Source: Dehalococcoidia bacterium
GTDB lineage: Bacteria > Chloroflexota > Dehalococcoidia > Tepidiformales > Tepidiformaceae
Direction of reading: 5' to 3'
NCBI GenBank assembly: GCA_022824925.1
Contig: JAJDYW010000041.1
Coordinates: 248,001 to 312,000 of the forward strand
DNA length: 64,000 nucleotides
Each line of letters starts with the position of its first letter. Position 1 is the first letter of the stretch. Shown here piece after piece: positions 7,117 to 14,897 of this stretch. A program made the translations under genes and the position numbers. Below the pieces are notes generated by a model. The model saw only the letters and a program-made list of their open reading frames with translations, was not told the origin of the DNA and did not search any database.

Positions 7117-8531
7117 TGTCGCTGCGCTGGAGAATCATGTCCCTGACCGTCCTGGTGGTGGTGCTCACCGTCCTGGTCAGCGTGAGCGTGGGCTACTACG
7201 CGACAGAGTCGCGGCTGGGCGCGTTCGTCGGCCAGATCGGTGACGGCGAGGCCAGCCAGCTGGCGCGGCAGCTGAGCCGGGAGTACACCGCTGCCGGAGG
7301 CTGGGATACGGCAGACGGGGTGCTGGCGGAGGCCGGGTATGGCTACGCCGGGCGCCCCGGGGAGGAGCGCTCACGGGAAGGCGAGGAGAACCACGTCGAG
7401 GCCCTTCACAAGGATCCGGTCCGGGTCGTCATCGTGGGCGTCGATGGACGCGTCGTGGCGGACAACTTCTTCGAGCTTGCACCGGGAAGCCCCGCGCCGG
7501 AGCTCGCTGGTCACCGCGAGACGGTGTCCAACCTGGCCACGAACCAGCCGGCCGGTCACGTGTACGTCGACGTGGACCAGGAGCTCCTGTCGAGCGAGTC
7601 GCACGGGTTTCTCAACACGCTCCTGCTCATCACCCTCATCGGCGGCGTGGTCACGGCCGGCGTCGCCATCTTGCTGGCCGGCTGGCTGTCGCGACGGATC
7701 ACAGCGCCCGTCACCGCCCTGACGGAGGCGACGCAGGCGATCGCCCGGGGGGCCGAGACCCGCCTGCCGGTGACCTCCTCGGACGAACTGGGGCGAATGA
7801 GTGAGGCGTTCAATCGGATGACCTCCGCCCTGGAGACGCAGCGGGCGTTGCGCCGGCAGCTGGTGAACGATGTCGCCCATGAACTGAACACGCCGCTGAG
7901 CGTGATCCAGCTGGAGGCGAAGGGGCTGAGCGACGGGCTGCAGACGCCGGAAGACGCATCGGCTCAGATCATCCAGGAAGTGGACCGCCTGCGGGGACTC
8001 GTGTCCGATCTGAACTCGCTGGCGGAGACCGACCACGGGGAACTGGCGCTCGCTCCCGAGCCCACCTCCGTCTCCGGACTGCTCACGTCGGAAGTGGAAC
8101 GCTGGCAGCGGCAGGCCCGGGCGCGAGGGGTTGAGCTCTCCCTCGAGGTCTCCGGCGACATCCCGGACTTGAGGCTGGACGTGATGCGGATGCGGCAGGC
8201 CGTGGGAAACCTCTTGAGCAACGCCATCCATGCTTCCGAGGGAGGTGGGCGCGTCGTCGTCGGGGCGGGGCTGGAAGGCGACGCGACCGTCATCGCGGTT
8301 GTCGACAATGGGATTGGCATCGACACCGCCGACCTTCCGCATGTCTTCGACCGCTTCTACCGGACGGACCAGTCTCGCAGCCGCGGGATCGCGGGAACGG
8401 GGCTGGGGCTGGCCATTACCCGGGCGGTGGTCGAAGCGCACGGGGGCGCGGTCACGGTAACGAGCGATGGGCCCGGACGGGGCACGGCCGTGGCCGTCCG
8501 CCTGCCCCTGGCAGGCGTCACGCGAGGTTGA
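7116..8531 (+). CDS. Sensor histidine kinase with extracytoplasmic domain and HAMP
   Basis: This 471-residue inner-membrane kinase is partner of the regulator just upstream. TM1 is about 8-28, an extracytoplasmic sensor of about 135 residues follows, and TM2 is about 168-188. HAMP (RRITAPVTAL...) runs about 190-240. HisKA has phospho-acceptor H255 within DVAHELNTPL, where N replaces the commoner R of HELRTPL; this variant occurs in active kinases. The HATPase has an N-box near residue 369, DNGIGID and GTGLGLAI. The sensor domain is rich in E, G and R and has no recognised fold. No gene follows on the plus strand, so the operon ends here. Confidence 0.95.
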   Translation: MSLRWRIMSLTVLVVVLTVLVSVSVGYYATESRLGAFVGQIGDGEASQLARQLSREYTAAGGWDTADGVLAEAGYGYAGRPGEERSREGEENHVEALHKDPVRVVIVGVDGRVVADNFFELAPGSPAPELAGHRETVSNLATNQPAGHVYVDVDQELLSSESHGFLNTLLLITLIGGVVTAGVAILLAGWLSRRITAPVTALTEATQAIARGAETRLPVTSSDELGRMSEAFNRMTSALETQRALRRQLVNDVAHELNTPLSVIQLEAKGLSDGLQTPEDASAQIIQEVDRLRGLVSDLNSLAETDHGELALAPEPTSVSGLLTSEVERWQRQARARGVELSLEVSGDIPDLRLDVMRMRQAVGNLLSNAIHASEGGGRVVVGAGLEGDATVIAVVDNGIGIDTADLPHVFDRFYRTDQSRSRGIAGTGLGLAITRAVVEAHGGAVTVTSDGPGRGTAVAVRLPLAGVTRG

Positions 8532-8740
8532 CGGAGCCTGCTCCCATCGCAAGCCCGAGGGATAGTGCTGATCGGGTTCCCGGGCGACGAGGCTAGCGTT
8601 GACCCGCCACGGTCACCGTCACGATGTCGACGCCGTGGTGCTTCTGGTGGCGGACGTCGGACGCGTAGTGCCAGAGCAAGCGGCACGACACTTCATGCTC
8701 GTGGGCGACCGCGGACAGTTCCGTACGTCGTGGTCGGGGG

Positions 8741-8817
8741 TGGTAGCGCGTGCGGGATTCGAACCCGCGATCTCCGCCTTGAAAGGGCGGTGTCCTAGGC
8801 CTCTAGACGAACGCGCC
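8741..8817 (-). tRNA. tRNA-Glu (anticodon TTC)
   Basis: Read on the minus strand, a full cloverleaf is present. The 7-bp acceptor GGCGCGT/ACGCGCT has one G-U pair. The D arm is GTCT/GGAC. The anticodon stem CCGCC/GGCGG encloses loop CTTTCAA with anticodon TTC. The T arm is GCGGG-TTCGAAT-CCCGC. The discriminator is A, and CCA is encoded in the genome (8741-8743). Confidence 0.97.
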
Positions 8818-8876
8818 GACCCTGTCCGGCAGTATAGCCCGACACGCGCTAGCGTCCGGTCCGGTGGGACATCCGG

Positions 8877-9245
8877 TCAGGGGAGGCGGTTGCCGCTGCG
8901 GTAGCGCTCCGGGTCATCGCGGCGCTCCTCCCGCTCCCGCGCCCAGCGCGCGTTTCGCTGACGCATCACCTTCAGGACCGTCTGGATCATGGCTCCGCGC
9001 TTCTTCCACACGTCGGCCGCAAGCTCCTTCGCCGACGCCAGCTCCTCCGGGTCGTGCACGTAGGCGTTGTCCGGCTCGATGACCTCGACGGGGCAGGCGT
9101 CGACGCAGAGGTTGCAGTCGATGCAGCCTGCGGGCTCGATGGTGTGCTGCAGGTCGGGCGTGTCGTAGTAGCGGATCGTGTCGGTGGGACAGACGTGGCG
9201 GCAGTTCCCGCAGTTGATGCAGCCTTCGATGATCTTGAGGGCCAC
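8877..9245 (-). CDS. 2[4Fe-4S] ferredoxin with C-terminal helical tail (first of two)
   Basis: This 122-residue protein has two clusters: C9-x2-C12-x2-C15-x3-C19 and C41-x2-C44-x2-C47-x3-C51, both followed by Pro, as in bacterial 8Fe ferredoxins. Residues 60-122 form a charged helical extension absent from minimal ferredoxins, which may dock it to a partner. It is the last gene of the minus-strand operon carrying three diiron proteins, 6 nt downstream of a second ferredoxin of the same architecture. It is likely an electron donor to the diiron oxygenase-like subunits. No dedicated reductase gene is visible. Confidence 0.93.
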   Translation of the reverse strand: MALKIIEGCINCGNCRHVCPTDTIRYYDTPDLQHTIEPAGCIDCNLCVDACPVEVIEPDNAYVHDPEELASAKELAADVWKKRGAMIQTVLKVMRQRNARWAREREERRDDPERYRSGNRLP

Positions 9246-9251
9246 GCGAGG

Positions 9252-9599
9252 CTAGTCCTTGCGCGAACCGCGGCGCGCCTTCTCGGGCATCACCGAGGGG
9301 CGGAACTTGGCGCGCGGGGCGAGCTCTTTGAGGAGGTCATCCTGGTTGCGCTTGCGGGCCCACTCGCGGGCCTTCGCGAGGGCCTGCTCCAGGGCTTCAC
9401 CGGCAAGGACGTTGGTCTCGTCGTAGGCGATGCAATCGACGGGGCAGACGGGCACGCAGGCGTTGCAATCGATGCACTCCTCCGCATAGATGGTGTGCAT
9501 GAAGTCGTCGGTATCGAAATAGTGGATCGTCTCCGTGGGGCATACGCGACGGCAGTAGCCGCAGTTGATGCAGAGCGCCTTGTCGATGACGTAGGTCAC
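9252..9599 (-). CDS. 2[4Fe-4S] ferredoxin with C-terminal helical tail (second of two)
   Basis: This 115-residue protein has cluster ligands C10, C13, C16, C20 and C42, C45, C48, C52. A Lys/Arg-rich tail from about residue 65 parallels the neighbour at 8877-9245, so the two probably arose by duplication. The GTG start at 9599 overlaps the stop of the upstream diiron gene (GTGA), giving tight translational coupling. A longer in-frame open stretch upstream is antisense noise over the diiron gene. The coupling argues that this ferredoxin and that ferritin-like protein work together. Confidence 0.92.
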   Translation of the reverse strand: MTYVIDKALCINCGYCRRVCPTETIHYFDTDDFMHTIYAEECIDCNACVPVCPVDCIAYDETNVLAGEALEQALAKAREWARKRNQDDLLKELAPRAKFRPSVMPEKARRGSRKD

Positions 9600-10225
9600 T
9601 CGTCGTGGTCGATGCCGCGGATGCCGATGACCCCTCCCGCCTCGGTCAGCATCTCCTCCAGGTGCATGCGCCACTCGTTCGCGCGGCGGCGCTTCCTGGG
9701 CGTGTCGGCAAGCTCCTCGATCTGGGCGCGGCCCCACTGGATGTGCTCCTCCTCGTCGATGAGGATGAACTTGAGGATGCGCACCGTCGGGGAATCGACC
9801 ACCTGGTCGGTGGCGCGCATGTGATAGAGGTAGTGCGTCGCGAGGTGGGGCTTGAGGACGCCGAAGATGCCCATCACGCGCAGGACGGAATCCTCCTGGT
9901 CCTGGATGGCCTCCATGAAGGCGCGGAACTCCTCGTTGGGCGGGTCCATCTTCGGGGAGGTCATGAGGGGGTAGGGGCCCTCGGCGCCCTCCGTCATGCG
10001 GAGCTCGGGGAGGCGCTTGCCGAGCATGTCGGCGTGCTGCGCGTCCTGGTAGGCGATGGGCCCGAACTCGACCTTGTGGTGCACCTGTGGCTGCGTGGCG
10101 ATCCACTGCAGGAGGGCGCGCATCATCTCCACTTCGGCGTAGCGGTAGTGCATCAACCGGCGCCCGCATTCGTCCACGGAGAACGCCCCGCCCAGCTTGC
10201 GCTGGGGAAACCACAGTTCGACCAT
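9596..10225 (-). CDS. Ferritin-like diiron protein, short type (209 aa)
   Basis: This predicted four-helix ferritin-like protein shows carboxylate/His iron ligands: E31/E33 on helix 1, D61-x2-H64 (DAQH), an acidic E111 on the third helix, and E158-x2-H161 (EEEH). This is the E...[ED]xxH...E...ExxH pattern of diiron oxygenases and oxidases. Length and context suggest an oxygenase-like subunit rather than ferritin storage. It is coupled to a ferredoxin downstream and preceded by a Cys-rich mini-protein and two larger diiron proteins. The start MVELWF at 10225 was chosen because upstream in-frame sequence is unlike its family. The substrate is unknown. Confidence 0.8.
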   Translation of the reverse strand: MVELWFPQRKLGGAFSVDECGRRLMHYRYAEVEMMRALLQWIATQPQVHHKVEFGPIAYQDAQHADMLGKRLPELRMTEGAEGPYPLMTSPKMDPPNEEFRAFMEAIQDQEDSVLRVMGIFGVLKPHLATHYLYHMRATDQVVDSPTVRILKFILIDEEEHIQWGRAQIEELADTPRKRRRANEWRMHLEEMLTEAGGVIGIRGIDHDE

Positions 10226-10263
10226 CCTCTGTCTCGCTTCCCGGCCCGGGGGCCTGGCGTTTC

Positions 10264-10509
10264 CTACTTCAGCTCTTCGCGGGGGGTGAAGTAGAGCGCC
10301 CCCGACTCGCACAGTTCGCAGCGCTCCCACTCGCCGCCCTTCATGGCGGCAACGACCTCGTCCTCGGTGTCCCACATGGTGATCTGCTCATCCTCGAGCG
10401 TGGACACGGAGCACTCCGGCTTCTCGCAAACGAGGTCGTGGATGAGCATCACCTCGGAATCGCCACAGTAGCGTTTGAAGTTGAAGGGGGGGCGCCAGCG
10501 CTTCGCCAT
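10264..10509 (-). CDS. Cys-rich mini-protein in the diiron cluster (81 aa)
   Basis: I do not recognise this family. The 81 residues contain Cys at 15, 28, 33, 64 and 67, including a C-terminal CELC, plus His24. This suggests a zinc ribbon or small metal site. The ATG at 10509 lies 9 nt after the stop of the upstream 244-residue diiron gene. Acidic residues dominate 35-62. In multicomponent oxygenases small subunits act as coupling or effector proteins, so a similar role is possible here, but that is inference from gene order only. Confidence 0.8.
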   Translation of the reverse strand: MAKRWRPPFNFKRYCGDSEVMLIHDLVCEKPECSVSTLEDEQITMWDTEDEVVAAMKGGEWERCELCESGALYFTPREELK

Positions 10510-10518
10510 GGTCGTCGC

Positions 10519-11253
10519 CTAGAGGGCGAAGTCCTCGGGCGGGAGCACCTCGTCGCCCGTGTTGAGCGCCATCACGAGCTCCTCGAAGGCCTGCTGGGCC
10601 TCCATCGCCTCGCGGCGCTTGCCGTCGTCGCCCTCGGTGAGGCGCGGCACCCAGTAGTTGCCCACCTCCACATGCATGACCTCATCGGCGTGGTTGTAGT
10701 CGAACGCGGTCTCCCACTCCTGGTCGCCGATGTTGCGGCCCATGTCGATGAGCGAGGTGAAGAGATTCATGGCCATGCCCTCGCCGCCGCGGTGGACGGC
10801 GGCCATGCTGTTGACCATGTTCTGCTCGCCCGTTTGCGAGACGCTGCCGTCGTTGGCGCGGTACCCGTCGGCGAAGTCGCCGAGGGTGACGCCATGCTCG
10901 GGCATCTTGTTGAGGACGATCTCGGCGTGGCGGCACTCGTCCCAGGCGAGGCGCGCGTTCACCAGCGCGAGCTCCCAGGGAAGGTCGTCGCCGCCACCGT
11001 CCTTCGTGGCCATCACGTAGCGGCGGGCGAACGTCTCGGCGCCGCCGATCTCGCCGTTGTACATGGCGTGCAGGAGCACCCGCCGCGACATCTTCTCGGG
11101 ATCGCGGAGGAGGATGGAGGCCAGATCGATGCCGTTCTCACGCCAGTTGTCGCGCTCGTCCACGGGCAGGTACCGGTGCGGTGGATCGCGACGATGGTCG
11201 CCCGGGCCCAGGGGGCGGTAGAAGGGGCGCTCGGTGGATTCCGTGGCGGACAT
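10519..11253 (-). CDS. Ferritin-like diiron protein, long type A (244 aa)
   Basis: Candidate iron ligands are E68 and E73 in EIGGAETFARRY, E106-x2-H109 in DECRH, E158 in HRGGEGMAMNLF and E191-x2-H194 in DEVMH. These give the two ExxH motifs expected for a carboxylate-bridged diiron site. It closely resembles the next gene upstream (11298-12059): shared blocks include RRDPPHRYLPV, LLRDPEKM, PWELALVNARL, SLIDMGRNIGD and NYWVPRLTEG. The two probably form a heterodimer or a duplicated homodimeric enzyme. GGAGGAG precedes the ATG. MiaE/DUF455-like and PaaA/PaaC-like oxygenases share this fold type; I could not place it in a named family. Confidence 0.82.
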   Translation of the reverse strand: MSATESTERPFYRPLGPGDHRRDPPHRYLPVDERDNWRENGIDLASILLRDPEKMSRRVLLHAMYNGEIGGAETFARRYVMATKDGGGDDLPWELALVNARLAWDECRHAEIVLNKMPEHGVTLGDFADGYRANDGSVSQTGEQNMVNSMAAVHRGGEGMAMNLFTSLIDMGRNIGDQEWETAFDYNHADEVMHVEVGNYWVPRLTEGDDGKRREAMEAQQAFEELVMALNTGDEVLPPEDFAL

Positions 11254-11297
11254 TGGCTCCTCCCGCTTACCAGGCTGTTGCCGGCCCCACTCCGCGA

Positions 11298-12059
11298 TTA
11301 GAGGGCGAACTCCTTTGGAGCGACGACCTCATCGCCGGTGTTGAGGGCCATGATGAGCTCCTCGAACGCCTGCTGCGCCTGCATCGCCTCGCGGCGCTTG
11401 CCGTCGTTGCCCTCGGTCAGGCGCGGCACCCAGTAGTTACCGACCTCGACGTGCATCACCTCGTCGGCGTGGTTGAAGTCGAAGGCGCGCTCCCAGTCGG
11501 GATCGCCGATGTTGCGGCCCATGTCGATGAGGGCGGTGAAGAGGTTCATGGCGAGCCCCTCGCCGCCGCGGTGCACCGAGGCCATGCTGTTGATCATGTC
11601 GAGGGAGGCGCCGGGGCGGCCGTCGCCGTTGGCGCTCGCGCTGGAGCTGGTGAGGCTCTCGCCGGCCACGTAGCCATCGGCGAAGTCGCCGAGCGTGCAG
11701 CCGTTCTTCGCCATCTGCTCGAGCACGATCTCGGTGTGGCGGCACTCGTCCCAGGTGAGGCGGGCGTTCACGAGGGCGAGCTCCCAAGGAAGCTGGTCGA
11801 CACCCTCGCGGGTGGCGACGACGTACCGCCGTCCAAACGCCTCGGAGCCGCCGATTTCGCCGCCGTACATCGAGTGCAGCAGGATCTGCACCGGCATCTT
11901 CTCGGGGTCGCGCAGCAGGATCGAGGGCATGTCGATGCCCTGCTCGCGCCAGTTCGAGCGCTCGCTCACGGGCAGGTAGCGGTGGGGTGGGTCACGCCGG
12001 ATCTGGTCGGGCGTGGGATCCTTGTAGAACGGTCGATCCGTCGTCGCTTCTGCCGTCAT
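11298..12059 (-). CDS. Ferritin-like diiron protein, long type B (253 aa)
   Basis: This paralogue of the 10519-11253 product keeps E68, E73, E105-x2-H108, E167 and E200-x2-H203. The central loop (about 133-155) is Ser/Gly-rich and longer than in type A. The ATG at 12059 has AGGAGG at ideal spacing; the further-upstream GTG-type start would be preceded by no Shine-Dalgarno. It lies directly downstream of the SnoaL-like gene. Keeping all ligands in both copies argues against one being a non-catalytic scaffold, unlike many PaaA/PaaC-type pairs where one copy loses iron. Confidence 0.82.
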   Translation of the reverse strand: MTAEATTDRPFYKDPTPDQIRRDPPHRYLPVSERSNWREQGIDMPSILLRDPEKMPVQILLHSMYGGEIGGSEAFGRRYVVATREGVDQLPWELALVNARLTWDECRHTEIVLEQMAKNGCTLGDFADGYVAGESLTSSSASANGDGRPGASLDMINSMASVHRGGEGLAMNLFTALIDMGRNIGDPDWERAFDFNHADEVMHVEVGNYWVPRLTEGNDGKRREAMQAQQAFEELIMALNTGDEVVAPKEFAL

Positions 12060-12128
12060 CGTGACCTCCTGGGCAACCCTGCACACGGAAGGCGTGCATT
12101 CGCAGAAATGATACCCCCGCGGGGGCGG

Positions 12129-12686
12129 CTAGCCTACCACCTCGCGCAGCCGGTAGATGAGGTCGCTGCGGTCGCCCCGGGCGACCTGCGTGAAGTTGGC
12201 CGCCATCGCCGCGTTGTCGTCGAGCACGGCGTCGATGCGGCTCCAGGAATGCACGACGGTGCGGTGCAGGATGAGCCAGGGGCCGCCCTCCCGGCGCTCG
12301 AAGACGTCCACGTAGCGGCCGCCCCAGGTGAAGTCCGTGGCGCCGCTGTCCTCGCCGGCGGGGATGCGGTGGTAGGCGACGTGGTAGGTCTCGGAGTAGG
12401 CGCGGTCGCCCTCGACCTCGATGTGGGAGTTTCCGAGGAAGTGCTCGGTGCACTCGAGATTCGAGAGCCCGTTCATCACATGCTCGGCGAACTCGAAGGC
12501 GTTGCCCTTGAACGTGCCGTGGTCGTCGTAGGCGTCGGGATGGTAGGCGGACTTCACGAGGTCGGGGTCGAGCAGGTCGATGCCGCGCGAGTAGCGCATG
12601 AGCGCGTCGCGGATCTCCTGCTTCGCCAGCAGCTCGTCGATCGCGGCCTCGCGGTCGGTCCGGGTTCGGGGTTCCGTTGCCGTCAT
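12129..12686 (-). CDS. SnoaL-like / NTF2-fold protein
   Basis: The 185 residues match the SnoaL_4/NTF2-like fold. The N-terminal helix reads IDELLAKQEIRDALMRYSRGID with YHPDAYDDHG after it. A cone-shaped beta sheet follows, with a YHVAYHRI strand, WGGRYVDVFERR, and a final HRTVVHSWSRID. D/H pairs in the pocket (YDDHG, H near 130) resemble those of hydratases, isomerases and ring-hydroxylating small subunits. GGAGG lies upstream of the ATG at 12686. It is the first gene of the minus-strand diiron/ferredoxin operon, so it may process the hydroxylated product or help bind substrate. Confidence 0.85.
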   Translation of the reverse strand: MTATEPRTRTDREAAIDELLAKQEIRDALMRYSRGIDLLDPDLVKSAYHPDAYDDHGTFKGNAFEFAEHVMNGLSNLECTEHFLGNSHIEVEGDRAYSETYHVAYHRIPAGEDSGATDFTWGGRYVDVFERREGGPWLILHRTVVHSWSRIDAVLDDNAAMAANFTQVARGDRSDLIYRLREVVG

Positions 12687-12773
12687 GGCTGGCCTCCAGG
12701 CGCAGGGAGCGTGGCGGCATTCTAGCCCGGGCCCTCGCGGTCGGCGCCGCACGGGAGGCGTATCCTCTCCGGT

Positions 12774-13901
12774 ATGCCGGCAACGAGAGCTCCCGAGACC
12801 GCAGCCGCCATGGCCGGCGCCGCGCGCGAGTTCCTCGCGCTGCTGGAACCGGAGCAGCGCGCGCGCGTCCTCCGTCCGCTCGCCGACGACGAGGAGCGAC
12901 GCCACTGGAACTACGCGCCCATGGCCCGCGAAGGGCTACCCCTGCTGGCGATGGCGCCCCTGCAGCAGCAGGCCGCCAACAAGCTCGCCGCCACGGGGCT
13001 GAGCCGCTCCGGCTACGTGACCGCCGCCGTCATCATGGGCCTCGAGAACGTGCTCGATGCGGCGGAGGCGTGGAGCGGCGGCCGTCTCGGCGTCGATGTC
13101 GGCTCGGATCGCTGGCGCGACCCGCAGCTCTACTTCGCGACGATCTTCGGGGAGCCCGGCGGGGATGCCTGGAGCTGGCGCTTCGAGGGCCACCACGTCT
13201 CCCTCCACTACACGATCGAGGGCGACAGCGTGGTCGCGCCCAACCCCACGTTCTTCGGGGCGAACCCGGCGGAGGCGCCCTTCGGCGGCGCCGGCGCGCT
13301 GCGCCCCCTCGCCGCCGAGGAAGACCTCGCGCGCGAGCTGCTGCACGCCCTCGACGGCGAGCAGCGCGAGGCGGCGCTGATCTCGACAGCGGCGCCGCCC
13401 GACATCGTGCAGTCGAACCGTCCACGGGTGGAGGAAGGCGCCCTCCCTCTCCCCACGCGCCGCCTCATGGGCCTTCCCAACGATCCGGCCTGGGAGGAGC
13501 GCTGGAGCGCGGAGCGGGCGGGCCTCGGGTTCGGGCCCGAGCAAGAGGAGGCGGTGAGGTACTCGGCGACCCCGAGCGGCCTGGTCGCGGGAGCCTTGCG
13601 GGGTTCCCAGCATGAGCTGCTGGACGCGCTCGTGACGCTGTACGTCGACCGTCTGCCGGACGAGCTGGCGGCGGCGCAGGGGGAGGCGCTGGCGGCCGGG
13701 GCACTGGGCGACATGCACTTCGCCTGGGCGGGCGGGGCGGAGAAGGGCGAGCCGCACTACTACCGGCTGCAGGGACCACGCTTCCTGGTGGAGTACGACT
13801 GCACGCAGAACGGCGCCAACCACATCCACGCGGTCTGGCGCGACCCTGAGGGCGACTTCGGCGAGGATCTCCTCGCGCGGCACTACGGCGAGCACCACTG
13901 A
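12774..13901 (+). CDS. DUF3500 family protein
   Basis: The 375 residues match the DUF3500 family of unknown function. Hallmarks are the early HWNYAPMAREGLPL block, QQQAANKLAATGL, the LENVLD helix, RDPQLYFATIFGEP, and then the EGHHVSLHYTI strand with PTFFGANPA. The C-terminal region adds the HYYRLQGPRFLVEYD strands. Many members are secreted; this one shows no signal peptide. It is divergent from the diiron operon, 87 bp away, and could share regulation. The start at 12774 is the first ATG, and another at 12810 is possible. Confidence 0.85.
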   Translation: MPATRAPETAAAMAGAAREFLALLEPEQRARVLRPLADDEERRHWNYAPMAREGLPLLAMAPLQQQAANKLAATGLSRSGYVTAAVIMGLENVLDAAEAWSGGRLGVDVGSDRWRDPQLYFATIFGEPGGDAWSWRFEGHHVSLHYTIEGDSVVAPNPTFFGANPAEAPFGGAGALRPLAAEEDLARELLHALDGEQREAALISTAAPPDIVQSNRPRVEEGALPLPTRRLMGLPNDPAWEERWSAERAGLGFGPEQEEAVRYSATPSGLVAGALRGSQHELLDALVTLYVDRLPDELAAAQGEALAAGALGDMHFAWAGGAEKGEPHYYRLQGPRFLVEYDCTQNGANHIHAVWRDPEGDFGEDLLARHYGEHH

Positions 13902-13925
13902 GCCGCGCCGGGGAGGCCTGAGGAC

Positions 13926-14897
13926 TTGCGCTACGTCATCTACGGCGCCGGAGCGATCGGCGGGGTCATCGGGGCGCGGCTGCACCTGAGCGGCCGCGAT
14001 GTCGCGCTCATCGCGCGGGGCGCCCACCTGGAGGCGCTGCGCGAGAACGGCCTCACCTTCATCAGCGACGAGGGCACGCAGACCCTCCCCATCCCCGCCG
14101 CCGGCTCCCCCGCCGAGCTCGACCTGACCGTGGAGGACGTCGTCATCCTCGCGATGAAGTCGCAGGACACGGTGGCGGCGCTGGACACGCTCTTCGCCGC
14201 GGCCCCGCCCGCGGTCACGGTCGTCTGCGCGCAGAACGGCGTCGTCAACGAGCGCATGGCCCTGCGGCGCTTCCCCAACGTCTACGGCCAGCTCGTCATC
14301 CTGCCGGGCACGCACCTGGAACCGGGCACGGTCATTGCAAGCGCGAGCGGGGTCTACGGCATCCTCGACCTCGGGCGCTACCCGCGCGGGACGGACGAGC
14401 GCGCCGCGGGCATTGCGAGCGACCTGGAGGAAGCGGGCTTCGGGGCCGTCGCGCGCGAGGACATCATGCCGTGGAAGTACGCGAAGCTGCTCCGCAACCT
14501 GGCCAACTCCACGCAGGCGATCCTGGGGCTGGAGGAACGCGCCGAGGACTTGATGGCGCGCGCCCACGAGGAGGCGCTCGCCGCCTTCGCCGCCGCCGGA
14601 GCCGAACTGGTCTCCGACGACGCGTTCCGGGAGCGCTTCCAGGCGCTCAACCGCATCTTCGCGGATAGCCCGGCGGCGCGCGCGGGCAACTCCTCGTGGC
14701 AGAGCCTGACGCGCGGGTCGACCACGATCGAGGCGGCCTACCTCAACGGCGAGGTCGCCCTGCTGGGCCGCCTCCACGGCGTCCCTACGCCCGTGAACGC
14801 GCTCCTGCAGGAGGTCGCCACGGAAGTCGCGGCGGCGGGAACGGGGCCGGGCGCCCATACGCTCGCCGACCTCGAGGCGCGCCTCGCCGGCGGCTAG
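13926..14897 (+). CDS. 2-dehydropantoate 2-reductase family (PanE/ApbA-like)
   Basis: The 323 residues start with a Rossmann motif, YGAGAIGG, at residues about 6-13. MKSQDT and CAQNGVVNE mark the ApbA N-domain, and a helical C-domain with NLANSTQAI and NSSWQSLTRG follows. The family reduces ketopantoate to pantoate with NADPH on the way to CoA, but many paralogues act on other 2-keto acids. The panB/panC genes are not nearby, so the specific step is uncertain. The start is TTG, preceded by GGAGG. The stop overlaps the convergent serine hydrolase stop by 4 nt. Confidence 0.88.
   Translation: MRYVIYGAGAIGGVIGARLHLSGRDVALIARGAHLEALRENGLTFISDEGTQTLPIPAAGSPAELDLTVEDVVILAMKSQDTVAALDTLFAAAPPAVTVVCAQNGVVNERMALRRFPNVYGQLVILPGTHLEPGTVIASASGVYGILDLGRYPRGTDERAAGIASDLEEAGFGAVAREDIMPWKYAKLLRNLANSTQAILGLEERAEDLMARAHEEALAAFAAAGAELVSDDAFRERFQALNRIFADSPAARAGNSSWQSLTRGSTTIEAAYLNGEVALLGRLHGVPTPVNALLQEVATEVAAAGTGPGAHTLADLEARLAGG

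Noticed and set aside
8603..8721. Short minus-strand frame after tRNA-Glu (ELSAVAHEHEVS, LLWHYASDVRHQKHHG, VDIVTV)
   Set aside because: Codon use looks coding but no start codon fits and only about 35-40 residues exist; it could be a remnant, not enough to call.
12936..14858. Long open frame on the minus strand (640 residues) opposite the DUF3500 and PanE-like genes
   Set aside because: Arg/Gly/Asp-rich sequence without family motifs; it is the antisense of two well-supported genes, as is usual in high-GC DNA.
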